This document shows, in pieces, positions 37,391 to 40,674 of a stretch of 40,674 nt of DNA. Position 1 is the stretch's first letter; the number at the start of each line of letters is the position of its first letter. The position numbers and the translations under genes are program-made. This stretch comes from Planctomycetota bacterium. Lineage in GTDB: Bacteria > Planctomycetota > Phycisphaerae > Sedimentisphaerales > Anaerobacaceae. The DNA lies in the NCBI GenBank assembly GCA_020351025.1, contig CP070728.1, positions 1,187,258 to 1,227,931 on the forward strand, given 5' to 3'. The notes beneath the pieces were generated by a model. That model saw nothing but the letters and a program-made list of their open reading frames with translations. It was not told where the DNA came from and ran no database searches.

Positions 37391-39382
37391 ATGACATCGG
37401 AATTTCGCCCATTATCTACCGAGGAAATCGCCAAATTAACAAGTCAGGGTTGTAGCTGCGATGACTGGTCCAATGTTCAGGTAGCAGCGGGTTTTGACCC
37501 GTCGAGGGTCCGGACCACTGATTTCACCGGTAATGTAAAGCTGGGTGTATTTGAAAAACAAGTGTCTTTTTTAGGTGGGGTTGCAAGGCCAGCTGGTATT
37601 AGTAATGCAGCGATTCACAACTGCACAATCGGTAATAACGTGTATATTAACCGGGTCAGAAATTATATTGCCAACTATTGTATAGAAGACGACGTTGTAA
37701 TCGAGAATGTTGATTTACTTGCCGTTGAGGGGGAGAGTTCGTTTGGCAACGGGACGGAGATTGCGGTTATTAACGAGGCTGGCGGCAGGGAAATACCCAT
37801 TTATGACGACCTATCAGCTCACACAGCTTATGTAATAGCGTTATATCGTCACCGGCCGAAGGTAATCGAAAATCTGCAAAAGATGATAGCGGACTACACT
37901 GCTTCGGTTACCTCGTCTACGGGCCTTGTGGCGAAAGGCGCTAGGCTTATCAATTGTCGAATCATAAAAAACGTCAAGGTAGGTTCTTCAAGTGTTATCG
38001 AGGGTGTGAACAGATTAAAGAACGGCTCGGTTAACAGCTGTCCGGAGGACCCCGTTTATATTGGAGCGGGGGTTTTTGCGGAAGATTTTATAGCGAGCAG
38101 CGGCTCTGAGATTACTGATGGGACGATAATAATCAAATGCTTCGTAGGCCAGGGTACGGTATTAACGAAGCATTATTCAGCGGAGAACTCGGTATTTTTT
38201 GCCAACTGCGGCGGTTATCACGGTGAGGCTTGTGCGGTGTTTGCCGGGCCGTACACTGTTACTCACCATAAGTCGACACTTTTGATTGCGGGTTTGTTTT
38301 CCTTTTTAAATGCCGGTAGCGGGACGAACCAAAGCAATCATATGTACAAACTTGGCCCGGTACATCAAGGCGTGGTGGAGCGGGGTTCGAAGACTGCCAG
38401 CGATTCGTATATGCTTTGGCCGGCAAAGGTCGGGGCCTTTAGCGTTGTGATGGGAAGGCACTACAGAAACTCGGACACTTCGGATTTGCCTTTTTCATAC
38501 TTGATTGAGCACGAGGACGAGAGCATTCTTGCGCCTGGTGTCAATTTGCGGAGCGTAGGGACGGTTAGAGATGCTCGGAAATGGCCGAAGCGCGACAGGC
38601 GAAAAGCACCGGTGAAATTGGATTATATAAACTTCAAGCTCCTAAGCCCTTATACAGTTCAAAGAATGCTCAATGGTTACCAGTTGCTTATGAATCTTAA
38701 AGCAACAAGCGGGGAGACTTCGGATTATTTTTCCTATCACAGCGTCAGGATAAAAAGCTCTTCGTTAGACCAAGGTATTAAATTATATAAGATTGGTATC
38801 AGCAAGTTCCTGGGTAATTGTCTGATTAAGCGTCTTGAGAACAAGCATTTCAAAAACCTTGAGGAACTTAGAGCAGCCCTATCTCCTGAGACTACAATGG
38901 GAACGGGCAAATGGCTGGACTTGGCTGGTTTGTTTGCTCCGGAAGAAAGTGTGAACAAAATGCTTGAGGACATTGAAAAAGGTACAATCAATAAACTCGA
39001 GCACGTGACAGAAGCTTTTCGGTCGATGCATGAAAAGTATCCCTCTTATGAGTGGGCTTGGGCGATAAATGTTTTACAGCAACAATTGGGCAGAATGGTC
39101 GACAATATAACAGCTGATGATATTATTGAGCTGACTAAAAAGTGGAAAGAAGCGGTGGTGGAACTTGACCACAGGCTTTACACTGATGCGAAAAAGGAAT
39201 TTGCCGCTACTGCACAGATTGGCTATGGGATTGATGGTGATGAGGAAACGAGGCATGCTGACTTTACTTCTGTTAGGGGGGCGTTTGAAGAAAATAGCTT
39301 TGTTAAAGATATAGAAAAGCATATAACCGACAAAAGCGCGCTGGGTGACGAGCTTATCGGCAGAATGGCAAAATTGCGTTGA
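37391..39382 (+). CDS. DUF4954 protein, left-handed beta-helix acyltransferase-like
   Basis: A 663-residue protein of the DUF4954 family, mostly known from Bacteroidetes, spirochaetes and relatives. The N-terminal two thirds show hexapeptide-type repeats of a left-handed beta-helix (AIHNCTIGNNVYINRVRNYI, then CIEDDVVIENVDLLAVEGES, and later GARLINCRIIKNVKVGSSSV). The central part has a conserved-looking histidine-rich block ANCGGYHGEACAVFAGPYTV followed by THHKSTLLIAG. The C-terminal third is helical. Such folds usually belong to acyltransferases acting on nucleotide sugars, but the reaction here is not established. GAGGGG precedes the ATG by 6 bases. nagB follows after 31 bases, and a PIG-L deacetylase precedes, suggesting an amino-sugar pathway. 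Confidence 0.85.
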   Translation: MTSEFRPLSTEEIAKLTSQGCSCDDWSNVQVAAGFDPSRVRTTDFTGNVKLGVFEKQVSFLGGVARPAGISNAAIHNCTIGNNVYINRVRNYIANYCIEDDVVIENVDLLAVEGESSFGNGTEIAVINEAGGREIPIYDDLSAHTAYVIALYRHRPKVIENLQKMIADYTASVTSSTGLVAKGARLINCRIIKNVKVGSSSVIEGVNRLKNGSVNSCPEDPVYIGAGVFAEDFIASSGSEITDGTIIIKCFVGQGTVLTKHYSAENSVFFANCGGYHGEACAVFAGPYTVTHHKSTLLIAGLFSFLNAGSGTNQSNHMYKLGPVHQGVVERGSKTASDSYMLWPAKVGAFSVVMGRHYRNSDTSDLPFSYLIEHEDESILAPGVNLRSVGTVRDARKWPKRDRRKAPVKLDYINFKLLSPYTVQRMLNGYQLLMNLKATSGETSDYFSYHSVRIKSSSLDQGIKLYKIGISKFLGNCLIKRLENKHFKNLEELRAALSPETTMGTGKWLDLAGLFAPEESVNKMLEDIEKGTINKLEHVTEAFRSMHEKYPSYEWAWAINVLQQQLGRMVDNITADDIIELTKKWKEAVVELDHRLYTDAKKEFAATAQIGYGIDGDEETRHADFTSVRGAFEENSFVKDIEKHITDKSALGDELIGRMAKLR

Positions 39383-39413
39383 TAGAAGTGTTACTTAGAA
39401 CAGGAGTTGGCTT

Positions 39414-40235
39414 ATGAGAGTGATTATTGAACCGAACTATGAGATGGTATCAAGGTGGGCGGCTAATTATGTTGCATCGAGGATTATTAAATTTCGTCCG
39501 AGTGATTCGAAGGCTTTTGTGCTTGGTCTTCCTACGGGGTCTTCTCCGCTTGGGATGTACGAGGAGCTGATAAAGCTTAACAAGGCGGGGAAAGTATCGT
39601 TTACGAATGTTGTTACGTTTAATATGGACGAGTACGTGAGCCTTCCTGAGGACCATCCGCAGAGCTATCATTCATTTATGTGGACGAATTTTTTCAGCAA
39701 CATAGATATTCAAAAGGAAAGCGTTAATATTCTTGATGGCAATGCGTCAGGCCTTGAAGCGGAATGTGCAGGTTATGAGGAGAAAATAAAACAGATGGGC
39801 GGTGTTCGTCTTTTTGTAGGCGGAATAGGTCCGGACGGTCATATTGCATTTAATGAGCCGGGCTCATCATTATCGTCGAGAACTCGGATAATGACTCTTA
39901 CACAGGATACAATCATTGCCAATTCAAGATTTTTTGATAACGATGTTAACAAGGTGCCGAAAACGGCGTTAACTGTGGGTGTGGGGACTGTTATGGATGC
40001 CGATGAGGTTATGATAATAGTCAACGGCCATAACAAAGCCCGCGCTTTGCGGCATGCCATTGAGGGGGATGTCAACCATATGTGGACAGTCAGTGCCCTG
40101 CAGATGCATCCGAGAGGTATTATCGTCTGCGACGAAGAATCAACGATTGAGCTGAAGGTGGGTACGGTGAAATACTTTAAGGACATAGAATCGGCCAATC
40201 TTGACCCTGCGACACTATTAAAGGGCATAGGCTAA
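39414..40235 (+). CDS. nagB: Glucosamine-6-phosphate deaminase
   Basis: NagB converts glucosamine-6-phosphate to fructose-6-phosphate and ammonia, linking amino-sugar breakdown to glycolysis. The 273 residues match the hexameric E. coli-type enzyme closely. The key residues keep their E. coli numbers: D72 in NMDEYV, D141 and H143 in [11 protein letters not shown]148 in FNEPGSS. The phosphate-binding [13 protein letters not shown] (38-50) is intact. AGGAG at 39402-39406 supports the ATG. It follows DUF4954 by 31 bases and probably shares its transcript. Its stop is 6 bases from the stop of the convergent isomerase gene. Confidence 0.96.
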   Translation: MRVIIEPNYEMVSRWAANYVASRIIKFRPSDSKAFVLGLPTGSSPLGMYEELIKLNKAGKVSFTNVVTFNMDEYVSLPEDHPQSYHSFMWTNFFSNIDIQKESVNILDGNASGLEAECAGYEEKIKQMGGVRLFVGGIGPDGHIAFNEPGSSLSSRTRIMTLTQDTIIANSRFFDNDVNKVPKTALTVGVGTVMDADEVMIIVNGHNKARALRHAIEGDVNHMWTVSALQMHPRGIIVCDEESTIELKVGTVKYFKDIESANLDPATLLKGIG

Positions 40236-40241
40236 GTACGA

Positions 40242-40674
40242 TTATTCGGTCGGCGGTTTATCTTCCGGTTTGTCGGGCTCTTCGGTTTTAGGTGTACCTT
40301 GTTTGGTCGTAGGGATAATGATGCTGCTGGCTTGGGGCTCTTCACCGGCCGGATAGACGATATTTGCCTCTCTTTTGAGCGATTCGAGATAATCCTTAGC
40401 GAAGTCGCCTTGTTTCTCGCGTTTTAGAATTCTTAGAACTTGGTCTTTGAGTTGCTCGAAGGTATCCCTGCGGTCAGTGACCTTTATTATATGATATCCG
40501 AAGCCGGTTTCTATAATGTCACTTAACTGGTTGGTTTCTAATGCGAAGACAGCATTTTCAAAATTAGGCATCATTCCCTTTCTTTCTAAGAAGCCCAAAT
40601 CACCGCCATTGGGAGCTGACCCTGGGTCGGCTGAATCTGCTTTGGCCAATTCTGCGAAGTCGGCGCCGTCTTGG
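40242..40674 (-). CDS. Parvulin-type peptidyl-prolyl isomerase, C-terminal part
   Basis: The frame is open to the right window edge, so the start lies outside; a TTG at 40647-40649 is internal. The visible ~144 residues begin QDGADFAELAKADSADPGSA, then GGDLGFLERKGMMPNFENAVF, and FGYHIIKVTDRRD, the classic PpiC/SurA rotamase sequence. It is followed by a helical end and a proline/glutamate/lysine-rich tail (about 40 residues). The family folds exported proteins in the periplasm; whether this one is a SurA, PpiD or short PpiC type depends on the missing N-terminus. Confidence 0.92.
   Translation of the reverse strand, partial: QDGADFAELAKADSADPGSAPNGGDLGFLERKGMMPNFENAVFALETNQLSDIIETGFGYHIIKVTDRRDTFEQLKDQVLRILKREKQGDFAKDYLESLKREANIVYPAGEEPQASSIIIPTTKQGTPKTEEPDKPEDKPPTE

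Overview
This window looks like an origin-proximal piece of a bacterial chromosome with a diaminopimelate-type peptidoglycan pathway, most likely from an anaerobic member of the Planctomycetota (Phycisphaerae-like). That placement is an inference from gene content: a DUF721 gene between dnaN and gyrB, a giant TMTC-like TPR glycosyltransferase, Tat-exported oxidoreductases, a WYL-regulator remnant and DUF4954. Base composition is moderate, and many genes have a TG-rich plus strand.

Region 1 (1-11.3 kb): the 3' end of mnmG, then debris (a perfect DnaA box, a tRNA D-arm-like fragment and an internally deleted WYL regulator). Next come a very large tandem activase of the 2-hydroxyacyl-CoA dehydratase/benzoyl-CoA reductase class on the minus strand, a 680-base gap that is about 26% GC in its middle, and the cluster dnaN - DUF721 (DciA-like) - gyrB, followed by a secreted ClpP-fold protease of the NfeD1 class. 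This cluster could flank the replication origin; dnaA is not in the window.

Region 2 (11.3-17.6 kb): a TPR lipoprotein closed by a clear rho-independent terminator, a membrane GT-C/TPR protein, an orphan receiver domain, groES-groEL and a small membrane protein. The plus strand becomes strongly G+T-rich from about 12.1 kb.

Region 3 (17.6-31.1 kb): mostly minus strand. It holds a 1039-residue membrane/spermidine-synthase-like/TPR fusion, then murE-murF-mraY (part of a dcw cluster). A divergent secreted transglutaminase-like protein follows, then recJ, a Tat lipoprotein FAD oxidoreductase and rmuC.

Region 4 (31.2-40.7 kb): mostly plus strand. It holds a HAD hydrolase, a homocysteine S-methyltransferase-like protein, a Tat-exported aldo/keto reductase-like protein and an ASCH protein. 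Two apparently degenerate enzymes follow (a pseudo-amidase and an HD-like protein). The region ends with a PIG-L deacetylase, DUF4954 and nagB, a plausible amino-sugar group, and the C-terminus of a parvulin isomerase. I saw no complete tRNA or rRNA gene, CRISPR array, transposase or phage gene.
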